Shown here: positions 8,058 through 16,261 of the stretch, piece by piece
Layout: each line of letters starts with the position of its first letter
Position numbering within the stretch: the first letter of the stretch is position 1
Source of the DNA: JAEXNA01 sp050486105
GTDB taxonomy: Bacteria > Vulcanimicrobiota > Xenobia > Xenobiales > JADMJV01
Direction of reading: 5' to 3'
Length of the DNA: 39,591 nt
Assembly (NCBI GenBank): GCA_050486105.1
Contig: JBJHCR010000015.1
Coordinates: forward strand, 1 to 39,591
Translations under genes and position numbers: made by a program
Notes under the pieces: model-generated
Seen by the model: the letters and a program-made list of their open reading frames with translations, nothing else
Told to the model about the DNA's origin: nothing
The model's database searches: none

Positions 8058-9908
8058 ATGAGAAACCTTTCTCTCGCCCGTGGCAAAAAGGGCTCCATCC
8101 TGTTTATGACTATCTTCGTTCTCCTGGTCCTGGCCTTGGTGGCCACCGGATTTATGGCCCTACTGCCGACGGAGATGCGCAGCGCTCGCCACGACCGGGC
8201 CGTGGTCCAAGGAAGCTTCGCCACCGATGCGGCCGTGCAATATGCCATGAATCAACTGGCCCAAACAGGGGGCAACATTGCGGGCATACCTTTGGGCAAG
8301 AACAACAACCCCGCCGCTCGAGTGGATATGGGGCAAGGGTGGTCTTTCGAACTCTTCGACCTCCAGGACCTTGGCAACCAAGAGGTCCGGGTGACCACCA
8401 GAGCCCTTTCCAACAATAAGGAGATGCGCCGAGCGGTGGCCATCGTCGACAATGGAGCCCCGCCCGACCAGAACCCTGCCGTCCGCCTCCCACCCAGAGA
8501 CCCTAACAACCCTGGAAACGCAGAGTTCTTGTGGCCGGCTTCCGTACCGATCAAAGGAAACGTTCTCACCAGCTACCTCTGGAGGGTGGACAACCAAGGT
8601 ATAGACCCCGAAATCCCACCCTTCGACGGCACCATTTATCACGTTTACAGTAACTCTAGCGACAGCAAAGGCTATCACACCGATGCCCTGACGACCGAGG
8701 CGGACTTCTCCCGCTTCTACACCCAAGGGATCGACGCTGTCCAGCCCCATCCGGAAGAATTTCGAGACCAACTCACCTCCACTGAGCAGCGGAGTGTGGT
8801 GCTCACCGAGCTCCTGGGACTCGACCCCGACGGGGGTGAAAACCCGGACACCGCCCTCGCCAGCTTCGGAGTAGGCACCCACGTGCCCAATACCGGAGGA
8901 ACGATGGACGGCGGGATTTACATTAATCGAGCCGGACAAGGACAAGGCAACCAGCCCGGCAATGTAGCCATCCGTTTCTACCTCGATGCCCAGGGGAACT
9001 CGGTCATGTGGGTGGGTGATTCGAGTGCCAGCGTAGGCGCCGGACAGAGTGCAAGCGGTGGCACCAGCACCTACCAACCCCAGGAGTTTATCTTTGTGAC
9101 CCAAGACGCCAGTGGGAACGATCTTTCTCCGGAACAACATCAGCTCATCGTTCGCGATGTGCAGCCGGACCGGGTGCCTCAATTGGCCGTGGGGACCCAC
9201 GATGGAGTGAGCAACGTGCCACTCCACGCAACTAACGATCCTGATCTCCCAGCTACCCCCACCGGACAGATTACTGTCAACTCCACACCCATCCCTATTC
9301 CGGGTTCCCAGCAAACCTTCCAGGCCGACTTCTCCGACAACCTACCTATCTATATCAACGGAGGCATCGGGTCCATTCAAGGGGTAATCAAGGGCAACAA
9401 AACCGTGGGTGCCGCTACTGGCGTGGTCATCACCGGAGAAGTGCTGAAGTCCGACGTTCCTCGAGGGGCCGAGGCCACCACCGCCAGCAACGATGTCTTG
9501 GGCTTGATCGGAGGGCTGAACACCAACTCTCCCAACACCGGGATGTCCTTCAACATCAACCCGAGCGTGATCCCCTCGGACGACATCATCAATATGTACA
9601 TCCACCTGATGATGACTCCCATGACCAACGGCCAACCCACCATGATGTTCAACAACCCCCAGCAGAATCAGAACCAGAACCCTTCCGCCTCGGGAGCGGT
9701 CATCAACCTCTTCGGCTCCTTCCACGTGGGGCAACAAGCCTCAGGTCACGCCGCCCACCTGATGAACGTCATCACCACCATCTTCGCCGTGGTGATCGTG
9801 GATGAGAATACTCCCCTGGGATTTTTCATCGATGCCAACACCAGATATACTCCCAGGCTGCGCTCGTATTTAGAGCTCCCTTCTGGTGAGATTCCCATCG
9901 AGAACTGA
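8058..9908 (+). CDS. Large PilX/DUF4900-like minor pilin, copy 2
   Basis: A 616-residue tandem paralogue of the preceding gene, starting at ATG (8058) behind AAAGGAT. The N-terminal helix and the first ~75 residues after it are nearly identical to copy 1. Nucleotides around 8220-8305 match copy 1 almost base for base, including third positions, while flanking parts differ at synonymous sites, the footprint of gene conversion. The DUF4900-like block (LPIYINGGIGSIQGVIKGNK, VVITGEVLKSD) and the C-terminal RYTPRLRSYLE are kept. The Gly linker is replaced by a Ser/Thr stretch. Likely role: alternative or paired tip subunit of the same pilus. A rho-independent terminator follows at once. Confidence 0.75.
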   Translation: MRNLSLARGKKGSILFMTIFVLLVLALVATGFMALLPTEMRSARHDRAVVQGSFATDAAVQYAMNQLAQTGGNIAGIPLGKNNNPAARVDMGQGWSFELFDLQDLGNQEVRVTTRALSNNKEMRRAVAIVDNGAPPDQNPAVRLPPRDPNNPGNAEFLWPASVPIKGNVLTSYLWRVDNQGIDPEIPPFDGTIYHVYSNSSDSKGYHTDALTTEADFSRFYTQGIDAVQPHPEEFRDQLTSTEQRSVVLTELLGLDPDGGENPDTALASFGVGTHVPNTGGTMDGGIYINRAGQGQGNQPGNVAIRFYLDAQGNSVMWVGDSSASVGAGQSASGGTSTYQPQEFIFVTQDASGNDLSPEQHQLIVRDVQPDRVPQLAVGTHDGVSNVPLHATNDPDLPATPTGQITVNSTPIPIPGSQQTFQADFSDNLPIYINGGIGSIQGVIKGNKTVGAATGVVITGEVLKSDVPRGAEATTASNDVLGLIGGLNTNSPNTGMSFNINPSVIPSDDIINMYIHLMMTPMTNGQPTMMFNNPQQNQNQNPSASGAVINLFGSFHVGQQASGHAAHLMNVITTIFAVVIVDENTPLGFFIDANTRYTPRLRSYLELPSGEIPIEN

Positions 9909-9937
9909 GCCCTCTTCGACAAGCCTCTCGGCAACCC

Positions 9938-9965
9938 AAAGAGCCGCCCCAAAAGGCGGCTCTTT
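9938..9965 (+). terminator. Intrinsic terminator after PilX-like copy 2
   Basis: AAAGAGCCGCC (9938-9948), loop CCAAAA, GGCGGCTCTTT (9955-9965), then ACCTTTTCCCC. An 11-bp perfect stem with a U-containing 3' side, 30 bp after the stop codon: a standard rho-independent terminator. It separates the duplicated pilins from the second minor-pilin set. Confidence 0.85.
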
Positions 9966-10080
9966 ACCTTTTCCCCCAAGCGTGAAATGAAGCAACCAGG
10001 GGAAAACCCTTATGCCTAGAGTATTTCCCCTCTACGGCATCCTGGTGTTTTCTGGTACTCTGTAAGGTGGAGGCGAAGCC

Positions 10081-11745
10081 TTGCTTTTTACTCGTGCGAT
10101 ACCCGCCAGAGCCGAGAGCGCTGTGCCAGTTCTGCGGCCCCAAGCCGCTGCGAACCGGGGTGCCAGCTTGGCTTTTGTGCTGGTGGTCACGGCGCTCGGG
10201 TTCCTGGCGGCTTTTGTGCTGGCCGGCACCAGCTCGGCCCATATGGGTTTTGCCAATCGGGTTTCCCAAGACCAGCGGGCCCGGAACCTGGCCGAGGCCG
10301 CCATTGCCGAAGCCTTGGCGCATCTGCAGGAGGACCCAAGTTATGGCCAGGCCCAGGAAACGGTGACTGTCACTCTTCCGGGCCTTCCCCCCGGGGCCGG
10401 AGGCACCGTCAGTTTTCAGACCGTGGCTCCGGACCCGTTTTCCACCTACAATCTCCAGAGCGAAACCGCCCGTCCCGGATTCCGGGGCCGCACCGTACCG
10501 GCTCATTCCGTTCATTTGGTGGGAGTGGGAACCTGCGGCACCAGTGAGCGCATGATCGAGGTCATCGCCACTCTCCCTCCGTACCCCTACGCCATCGCCT
10601 CGGCCGGTCCCATTGAAAGCGACGGAGAGTTGCTGGTGGGGGCGGTGAACAATCTCTCCGAGACCACCGTCTGGACCCCCGAAGACCTGCTGCCGGCCCA
10701 TCTGGCCAGCAACGATCCCAACGAAACCTCCATCGTTTTAGGTCCGCTCACCACCGTGGTGGGCGACGTTCGCTCGGTGGGCGGGCTGAATCTGGAAGCT
10801 GGAGCGGTGGTGAAGGGGCAAACCCTGGCCTACGTGGAGCCGGTGGCCCTTCCCGAACTCCCCCTAAGCGAATACGACCCGGCCCTTCAAGGCTCGGGCT
10901 ACCAGGAACTCCCCCCGGTGCTCTCCGACACCACCATCGTGGGCACCGCCCGCAGTTCCGAAGACCTGAACATCTTTGGCGATCTCACCTTGGACAACAG
11001 CAAGCTCTTTGTGGATGGCCACCTGCGAGTCCAAGGACGCATCCTGGGCCAAGGCTTGGTGGTGGCCAAGCACGGCGCCACCATCGCCAATGGGGCCCGA
11101 ATATCCGGGGGGCAAGCGGTGCTGCTCTCAGGTGGGGACGTCAGCCTGCGCGGAGGCGGACCCATGGGAAGTTTTTTTCAGGGCCTAGTTTACGCTGAAG
11201 GGGAATTCGAAGCCCGAGACATCACCGTGGTGGGAAGCTTCATTTCCCGAGGGGAGAACGCCAGAGTCCGGCTGAAAAACGCCCGGGTACTGGGCGACCC
11301 CCAACAATCGGTCTATCAACCCAGCCAGGGGGGTAACTTCCACTTCGTGCCCACGGGGGAAGCCCACCGCCCGGCCGAACAGGTCGATAGCCCGATCGCT
11401 GGGAGCTTCACCATCCGGGTAGAGGTCCAAGCCCAGCACCAAAACGGCAATCTGATCTTCTCCATCACCCACCCCATCACCGGAGAGGTCTCCACCTCGC
11501 AAAATCTCCAATCCGCAGCCGTGGCCATCACCACCATGGCCAACGACATCGCCCGCGAATCCAACCCCACCACCACCACCGGGCCAGCAAAACAGAAAAA
11601 CCTGGTGGCCACCTCTAAGACTCTGCATGAGTCCCTGCAAGATTTGGTGACTGCTCAGGAATCCGGTTCCCAAGACGGTTTCGATCTCAATCGCTTTCTT
11701 TCGGTGGCCGAAAGAATGAGGGTGACTCTGTGGCGAGAACTTTGA
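10081..11745 (+). CDS. PilX-like protein with beta-solenoid passenger domain
   Basis: A 554-residue protein starting at TTG (10081) after AGGTGGAGG. The N-terminal anchor (GASLAFVLVVTALGFLAAFV, residues ~27-46) followed by NLAEAAIAEALAHLQEDPSY is the PilX-type pilin helix. The middle third, about residues 220-410, is a run of short beta-strand turns with alternating G/V/A (DVRSVGGLNLEAGAVVKGQ; FVDGHLRVQGRILGQGLVVA; ITVVGSFISRGENARVRLKN), the pattern of bactofilin-like right-handed solenoids. The C-terminal ~130 residues are unrecognised. Its end overlaps the next pilin gene by 16 bp. It probably acts as a large minor pilin whose solenoid is displayed outside. Name and ligand unknown. Confidence 0.7.
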   Translation: MLFTRAIPARAESAVPVLRPQAAANRGASLAFVLVVTALGFLAAFVLAGTSSAHMGFANRVSQDQRARNLAEAAIAEALAHLQEDPSYGQAQETVTVTLPGLPPGAGGTVSFQTVAPDPFSTYNLQSETARPGFRGRTVPAHSVHLVGVGTCGTSERMIEVIATLPPYPYAIASAGPIESDGELLVGAVNNLSETTVWTPEDLLPAHLASNDPNETSIVLGPLTTVVGDVRSVGGLNLEAGAVVKGQTLAYVEPVALPELPLSEYDPALQGSGYQELPPVLSDTTIVGTARSSEDLNIFGDLTLDNSKLFVDGHLRVQGRILGQGLVVAKHGATIANGARISGGQAVLLSGGDVSLRGGGPMGSFFQGLVYAEGEFEARDITVVGSFISRGENARVRLKNARVLGDPQQSVYQPSQGGNFHFVPTGEAHRPAEQVDSPIAGSFTIRVEVQAQHQNGNLIFSITHPITGEVSTSQNLQSAAVAITTMANDIARESNPTTTTGPAKQKNLVATSKTLHESLQDLVTAQESGSQDGFDLNRFLSVAERMRVTLWREL

Positions 11746-12134
11746 GGACCGATAGGTGGGGCCTCACCCTGGTGGACACCGTGGTAGGGGTGGGGATTCT
11801 CTTTTTGCTGCTGATCGTTTTATTGAATCTGGCCGGCACCTCGGTGTTTGGCACCAGGGCCGCCGATGAACGACTGGCAGCCGAACGCCTGGCCACTTCA
11901 ATCTTAGAAGAGTTTCGAGCCCAACCTTTTCCTCAGCAATCTCTCAGCAGCAGCCTGGTTCTCGAGCCTGTGGAAACCGAAGGCCTGGTCTTCCAACCTA
12001 TAGTAGCCGTTGAAGAAGTCCCCCCTCACCCTGTTGATCGCCTCCGTCGAGTGACGGTGATCATCACCTGGGAGTCTCGGAGAGGAACGCAAGAAGCCAC
12101 CCTCGCTTGCTATGTCAATCCACTGCTGCAATAG
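11730..12134 (+). CDS. Minor pseudopilin, PilV-like
   Basis: A 134-residue prepilin-like protein with GTG start overlapping the preceding gene. WGLTLVDTVVGVGILFLLLI is a prepilin signal with Gly at -1, but Asp replaces the near-invariant Glu at +5. Asp keeps the charge used to register subunits, so the change may still function. The body (RLAAERLATSILEEFRAQPF) is PilV-like and the protein ends with a short beta-rich part (RRVTVIITWESRRGTQEATL). It overlaps the following pilin gene by 23 bp, so the second minor-pilin set is translated as one unit: X-V-W, then the platform protein. Confidence 0.8.
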   Translation: MARTLRTDRWGLTLVDTVVGVGILFLLLIVLLNLAGTSVFGTRAADERLAAERLATSILEEFRAQPFPQQSLSSSLVLEPVETEGLVFQPIVAVEEVPPHPVDRLRRVTVIITWESRRGTQEATLACYVNPLLQ

Positions 12135-12798
12135 ACTCAGCCCACTCCAGCCGCGACACCCAAGGACCACCCGCCGGTCGCCGGGTGGCGCGTCCAAGGG
12201 ACCCCGGGGTCTCACGCTGGTCGAAACGCTGATCTCGGCGGCCTTGGTGCTGCTGGTGCTCGGTTTGGGGATGAGGTTCCTCATCCCCCTTCTGCAGTTG
12301 CAACAGACCGAAGGCGAACGAGTGGAACTCCACCAACGGGCTGGTATAACTTTAGCCGAGATCCGTCGCGATTTGCACCGAACCTCTCCCGGGGGAACCA
12401 GCCTAGCCATCTCCCCCGAGCAGGTACTTTTGGCTATGCACCCTTGTGAGAACATCGCCCACGATGGAACCCTGGTCTGGCAAGATCAACTCATCCTTTA
12501 CCGCTGGGACATCGCTGAGGAAGTGTTGACCCGGAGCATCTGGAGCGACCCTAACCGAGCCCTGCTCCGAGCCTCGGCACCCACCCGCTTAGAGCCAGGA
12601 CACTTGCAATCCCTGGTGGGGCAGCCTATGATCTTGGCTCGAGAAATCCCCGGCATAACGCTCTTTGAAGTGGACCACCGAGGGGTCACTCCGGCTTCCC
12701 TCACCTATCCGCTCACCGTACGCCTGCAAACCGCCAGCCCTCGGGGCCTAGTGCGCACCTCCGAGCAAACCGTGGGACGGAGACTGCCCTCCTCATGA
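12112..12798 (+). CDS. Minor pseudopilin, PilW/GspJ-like
   Basis: A 228-residue prepilin-like protein with a long basic leader (about 33 residues) before the cleavage site. RGLTLVETLISAALVLLVLG has Gly at -1 and Glu at +5. After the helix, QQTEGERVELHQRAGITLAE and IRRDLHRTSPGG fit PilW/GspJ-type minor pilins, which often carry an R.DL motif. The ATG at 12112 lies inside the preceding gene; the extended leader suggests that a later start is possible, but none is obvious. It overlaps the PilC-like gene by 4 bp (ATGA). It completes the second set of minor pilins. Confidence 0.8.
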   Translation: MSIHCCNRLSPLQPRHPRTTRRSPGGASKGPRGLTLVETLISAALVLLVLGLGMRFLIPLLQLQQTEGERVELHQRAGITLAEIRRDLHRTSPGGTSLAISPEQVLLAMHPCENIAHDGTLVWQDQLILYRWDIAEEVLTRSIWSDPNRALLRASAPTRLEPGHLQSLVGQPMILAREIPGITLFEVDHRGVTPASLTYPLTVRLQTASPRGLVRTSEQTVGRRLPSS

Positions 12799-13895
12799 GT
12801 CAGGAAAGCCTCGCCCCCCAAACTCAGGCCATCTCGGTAGCCAACAGGAAGGCCCAGCCTTGGACTCCAGCTCCTCCCAAACTTGCAGCTCAAGCTCGGC
12901 TTTTCCGCATGCTGTGGGTGCAGTATCAATCGGGCATAACCTTCGAGCAAGCCATTGCCGGCCTCATGGACGGCCCGGGCATGGGCTGGTCGGTACAACG
13001 GGTGTACCACCACCTGCAAGACGGCTACAGCATCTCGGCGTCCTTCCGAAAGGCCGGCTTCTCCGACCCGGTGATCGTTCCCATGCTGGCCCTGGGGGAG
13101 CGAACCGGGCAACTCGATCGCAGCCTCAGCGCCCTAGCTGATCTCTTAGAATGGCGCACTAAGCTGCGCTCAGAGCTGAGTTCTCGCCTGGTCTATCCCC
13201 TGATTCTCTCGGCCGCCTGCGTGCTGCTAGTATGTCTACTGCCGGTAGTTCTCAGCGGACCCATGCTGGACTTCTTGCAACAGTCGGGGCAAGCGCTACC
13301 ACGCTCTACCGAGTTTCTCATCGGTATCTTGGCAGTGGTCAGCACTCCATGGTTCTGGGTGACAGCCATGCTGTTCTTGATACCGACGACCTACTGGGTA
13401 TTCTGGGCTTGGCGCAACAAGCCCGCCGCTCGAGAGCGCCTCTTGCTGCGAATCCCTGGGATCTCCGCCTTCCTCCGAGCGGTGGTCACGGCCCGCTTCA
13501 GCAAAGCTTTTCTGTCTTGCCATCAGGCGGGTTATCCTCTATTGTCCAGCCTGGAACTCTCGGCGCGTTGTGCGGGAAGCCCCTTGCTGGAAAGCCAGGC
13601 CGAAAAACTCTGTCAGGCCATCGCTAGCGGCAAGCAATTGGAGAAGCGCTGGGGAGACCTTGCCCTCTTGGAGCCCCTGGTCGTAAGCAGCCTCAAGGTA
13701 GGCTCTTCCACTGGTCGACTAGAGCAAGTCCTTGGCGGAATGATCGGTTTGGTGAACGACCGCATCAGGGCTACCCTGGATAAGATGTTGGCCAGTTTGG
13801 AGCCGCTTTTGTTGGCCACCATGGGGTTGATGGTGGGGGCGGTGATCATCGCCACCGCCTCTCCCATGAGTTCTCTCCTCGAAGGACTGATGTGA
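12795..13895 (+). CDS. Type IV pilus/type II secretion inner-membrane platform protein (PilC/GspF family)
   Basis: A 366-residue protein with the two repeated GspF domains. The first (about 33-150) holds LFRMLWVQYQSGITFEQAI and MLALGERTGQLDRSLSALAD. The second (about 215-345) holds ARFSKAFLSCHQAGYPLLSS and LKVGSSTGRLEQVLGGMIGL. Three hydrophobic spans lie near 133-155, 180-200 and the C-terminus (ATMGLMVGAVIIATASPM). In pilus machines this protein sits in the inner membrane and couples the ATPase motor to pilin insertion. No PilB/PilT ATPase, secretin or prepilin peptidase occurs in the window. It is slightly shorter than the ~400 residues usual for PilC. Overlaps of 4 bp join it to the pilin gene before and the kinase gene after. 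Confidence 0.9.
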   Translation: MSQESLAPQTQAISVANRKAQPWTPAPPKLAAQARLFRMLWVQYQSGITFEQAIAGLMDGPGMGWSVQRVYHHLQDGYSISASFRKAGFSDPVIVPMLALGERTGQLDRSLSALADLLEWRTKLRSELSSRLVYPLILSAACVLLVCLLPVVLSGPMLDFLQQSGQALPRSTEFLIGILAVVSTPWFWVTAMLFLIPTTYWVFWAWRNKPAARERLLLRIPGISAFLRAVVTARFSKAFLSCHQAGYPLLSSLELSARCAGSPLLESQAEKLCQAIASGKQLEKRWGDLALLEPLVVSSLKVGSSTGRLEQVLGGMIGLVNDRIRATLDKMLASLEPLLLATMGLMVGAVIIATASPMSSLLEGLM

Positions 13896-16261
13896 GCTTC
13901 GCCAGGGCTCCCTACCTCATCACCTTCTTCCTTCCCATGGTGCTCCTGGCAACGCTTCTCTTGGCACGCCAGGACTACCTCAGGCAGCTAGACCACGAAG
14001 AAGAAATCCATCGTCTGGCCCAGACCGTAGCCTGGGAAGCCCAGGCCTTAGCAGTTGGACAAGCCGATCTGGACTTGGTAAGGTTCAACTACTATCCCAC
14101 AATCGAAGCCGTCAGGATCACCGGAGCAGACGGCCAGTTTCTCTTCCAATTTCCGAAAGAGGGCGGCCCAACGGACTCTCCGGAGCTCCTGGTTGTGCGA
14201 GAAGAGATCGCCGGGAATCAAGGATGGGTGGAAATTCGAGCCCGGAGTCTGGGTTGGCAAGCCCTATCTAAAGAGTTGCCTATCCTGATACTAGTCCTCT
14301 TTCTCTTCAATTGGCTAACGACATTGAAGAGGCAACCTGAATCCCCTACCGAGAGCAATCTCTTGGCAGCAACCCAGGACCTCACTCCCGATGAAGACCC
14401 CCAGGGTTCGGAGGTCTTCCGGCACCTGGTGATGGAGCTCGATAGCGATCTGGTGGTGCGTTCGGTGAGTCGGGGGAGTAAGAGTTACGGTTTCGCCTCT
14501 GAAGACCTGATTGGCAAACCCATCGGAAGCCTTCTCAATCGATTCGAACCTCAGTCCAGCAGCGAGTCCACCACTTTGGTAGACAAGGACGGAGTGACCC
14601 TGGACTCCATTTTCTCTTCCACCCCCATCCGAAACCAAGAGGGCAAATTGGAACGGGTGGTAGTGACGGTCAAAGACAGCCTAGACGAACACGAATACTT
14701 GGCCCAGCGATTTGCCAAGCTGCAGCAGATTCTGGAATCGATCTGTGAACACGCCGAAGAAACAATCTTGCTGGTCTCCCCCGGTCGAAGGTTGGTCTAC
14801 AGCAACCCCATCTTTGGAAAAGTTGTCCAGGCCGAGCGAGACACGCTGATCGGCAGCGAGCTCCTGGAGTGGGTTGACCCCAGCTGTCGGGTGCAGGCCG
14901 CAGACGCCTTGCATCGGGCCCTCGAGGGCGAAGAGAAGGTACCCTTGGAACTTAGGGTCTCGAGTAGTGAGGGGGTCCACAGCCTAGTTGGTGCTTTTCA
15001 TCCCGTTCGTCCCCGGGAGGGAGCACCCCGCTCGGTAGTCGGAATCTTCCGAGACGTGACCGATGAACGACGCCTGACTACCGAACTCAAACTCTCTGAG
15101 GAACGCTATCGACACACTCAAAAGATGGATGCCTTGGGCCGACTGGCCGGTGGGGTCGCCCACGACTTCAACAATCTTCTCACCATTTTCTCCATGAATC
15201 TCTCCATCTTGAATGAAAAGATCCAAAGTGGAGAGCAAGAGCAGGCAAAAATCAGCCTGGAAGAACTCGACTTCGCCGCCCAAAGAGCCAGTGCTCTCAC
15301 CAAACAGCTCCTGCTTTTCTCTCGTAAAACCCCATCGAGCGCCTCGTTGGTGGCAAGCCAACCCCTGTTAGAACGGGTAGCCCAAATGACCTCGCGCATC
15401 TTGGGACCAGGAATTAACCTTCATATAGATTTGCAAGCCCAACAGGATCAGATTTCGATCGACCCAGGGCAATTGGAGCAGATCGTACTCAATCTCTTGG
15501 TTAATGCCAAGGACGCTTTGCCTGACGGAGGTACTATTACCGTGCGAACCTCCAACTTAACTTTGCAAAGCAAGAACGCCTTGGGGCTGAGCGCCGGAGA
15601 ATATCTGACCATACGGGTCAAAGACGATGGGGTGGGAATACCCGCCCACGTCCTGCCCAAGGTGCTTGAGCCCTACTTCACCACCAAAGGCGTAGGTGAG
15701 GGAACAGGACTGGGACTGTCCACCGTAGCTGCCATTGTTGAAAAGGCCTCAGGCCACCTGTCCATTGAAAGCAAGGTGGATAAGGGAACCGAGATCACGG
15801 TGATGCTACCCATCGTCACTCAGGAGAATGCCTTGCCCTCGGCGGATCCGAACTCGGACGCAGTTCCGCAGAATGGGAGCAGCCAAAAGGAGCGGATTCT
15901 TCTGGTAGAGGACGAAGGGAGCATTCGGCGTGCTGTGGCTGCGCTGTTGGAAAAAAAAGGCTATCGGGTGACCGTGGCCGAGGACGGAAACCAAGGGCGG
16001 GACCTGATCGTCGGCCAAGCTGGGGAGTTCGATCTGCTGCTTACCGATCTGGTTCTCCCCGGCTGCTCGGGCTCGGATTTGGCTGCTGATTTCGTGGCCC
16101 GAAGCGGACAGCAAAAGCCCGTACTTTTCATGTCCGGATATCCCGCTGACACCCTGGACAGCAGAGAGGTCCTAAGCCACTGTAAGTTCCTAGCCAAACC
16201 GTTTTCCCCGGACCAACTCTTCCACGATATCTCCGATCTGTTGGACTCCGCCACGGTATGA
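13892..16261 (+). CDS. Membrane hybrid histidine kinase with PAS domains and receiver
   Basis: A 789-residue sensor. One transmembrane helix (about 7-25), a ~100-residue periplasmic loop, a second helix (129-146), then two PAS-like domains (about 175-265 and 280-395). The HisKA H-box GRLAGGVAHDFNNLLTI has the phosphorylated His at 424. The HATPase domain shows N-box LLVNAKDALPDGG, VKDDGVGIPAHV and GEGTGLGLSTVAAIVE. A C-terminal receiver has the acceptor Asp at 719 (LLLTDLVLPG) and Lys at 769 (FLAKPF). The GTG overlaps the platform-protein stop (GTGA), and its own stop overlaps the Ser/Thr kinase start (ATGA). This strongly suggests it controls the pilus machine. No output DNA-binding domain; phosphoryl flow to the receiver may go on to another HPt or regulator. 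Confidence 0.93.
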   Translation: MSFARAPYLITFFLPMVLLATLLLARQDYLRQLDHEEEIHRLAQTVAWEAQALAVGQADLDLVRFNYYPTIEAVRITGADGQFLFQFPKEGGPTDSPELLVVREEIAGNQGWVEIRARSLGWQALSKELPILILVLFLFNWLTTLKRQPESPTESNLLAATQDLTPDEDPQGSEVFRHLVMELDSDLVVRSVSRGSKSYGFASEDLIGKPIGSLLNRFEPQSSSESTTLVDKDGVTLDSIFSSTPIRNQEGKLERVVVTVKDSLDEHEYLAQRFAKLQQILESICEHAEETILLVSPGRRLVYSNPIFGKVVQAERDTLIGSELLEWVDPSCRVQAADALHRALEGEEKVPLELRVSSSEGVHSLVGAFHPVRPREGAPRSVVGIFRDVTDERRLTTELKLSEERYRHTQKMDALGRLAGGVAHDFNNLLTIFSMNLSILNEKIQSGEQEQAKISLEELDFAAQRASALTKQLLLFSRKTPSSASLVASQPLLERVAQMTSRILGPGINLHIDLQAQQDQISIDPGQLEQIVLNLLVNAKDALPDGGTITVRTSNLTLQSKNALGLSAGEYLTIRVKDDGVGIPAHVLPKVLEPYFTTKGVGEGTGLGLSTVAAIVEKASGHLSIESKVDKGTEITVMLPIVTQENALPSADPNSDAVPQNGSSQKERILLVEDEGSIRRAVAALLEKKGYRVTVAEDGNQGRDLIVGQAGEFDLLLTDLVLPGCSGSDLAADFVARSGQQKPVLFMSGYPADTLDSREVLSHCKFLAKPFSPDQLFHDISDLLDSATV

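Noticed and set aside
8160..9314. 384-residue minus-strand frame inside the second pilin gene
   Set aside because: It is an antisense shadow: the plus-strand frame has the pilin features and the copy 1 homology.
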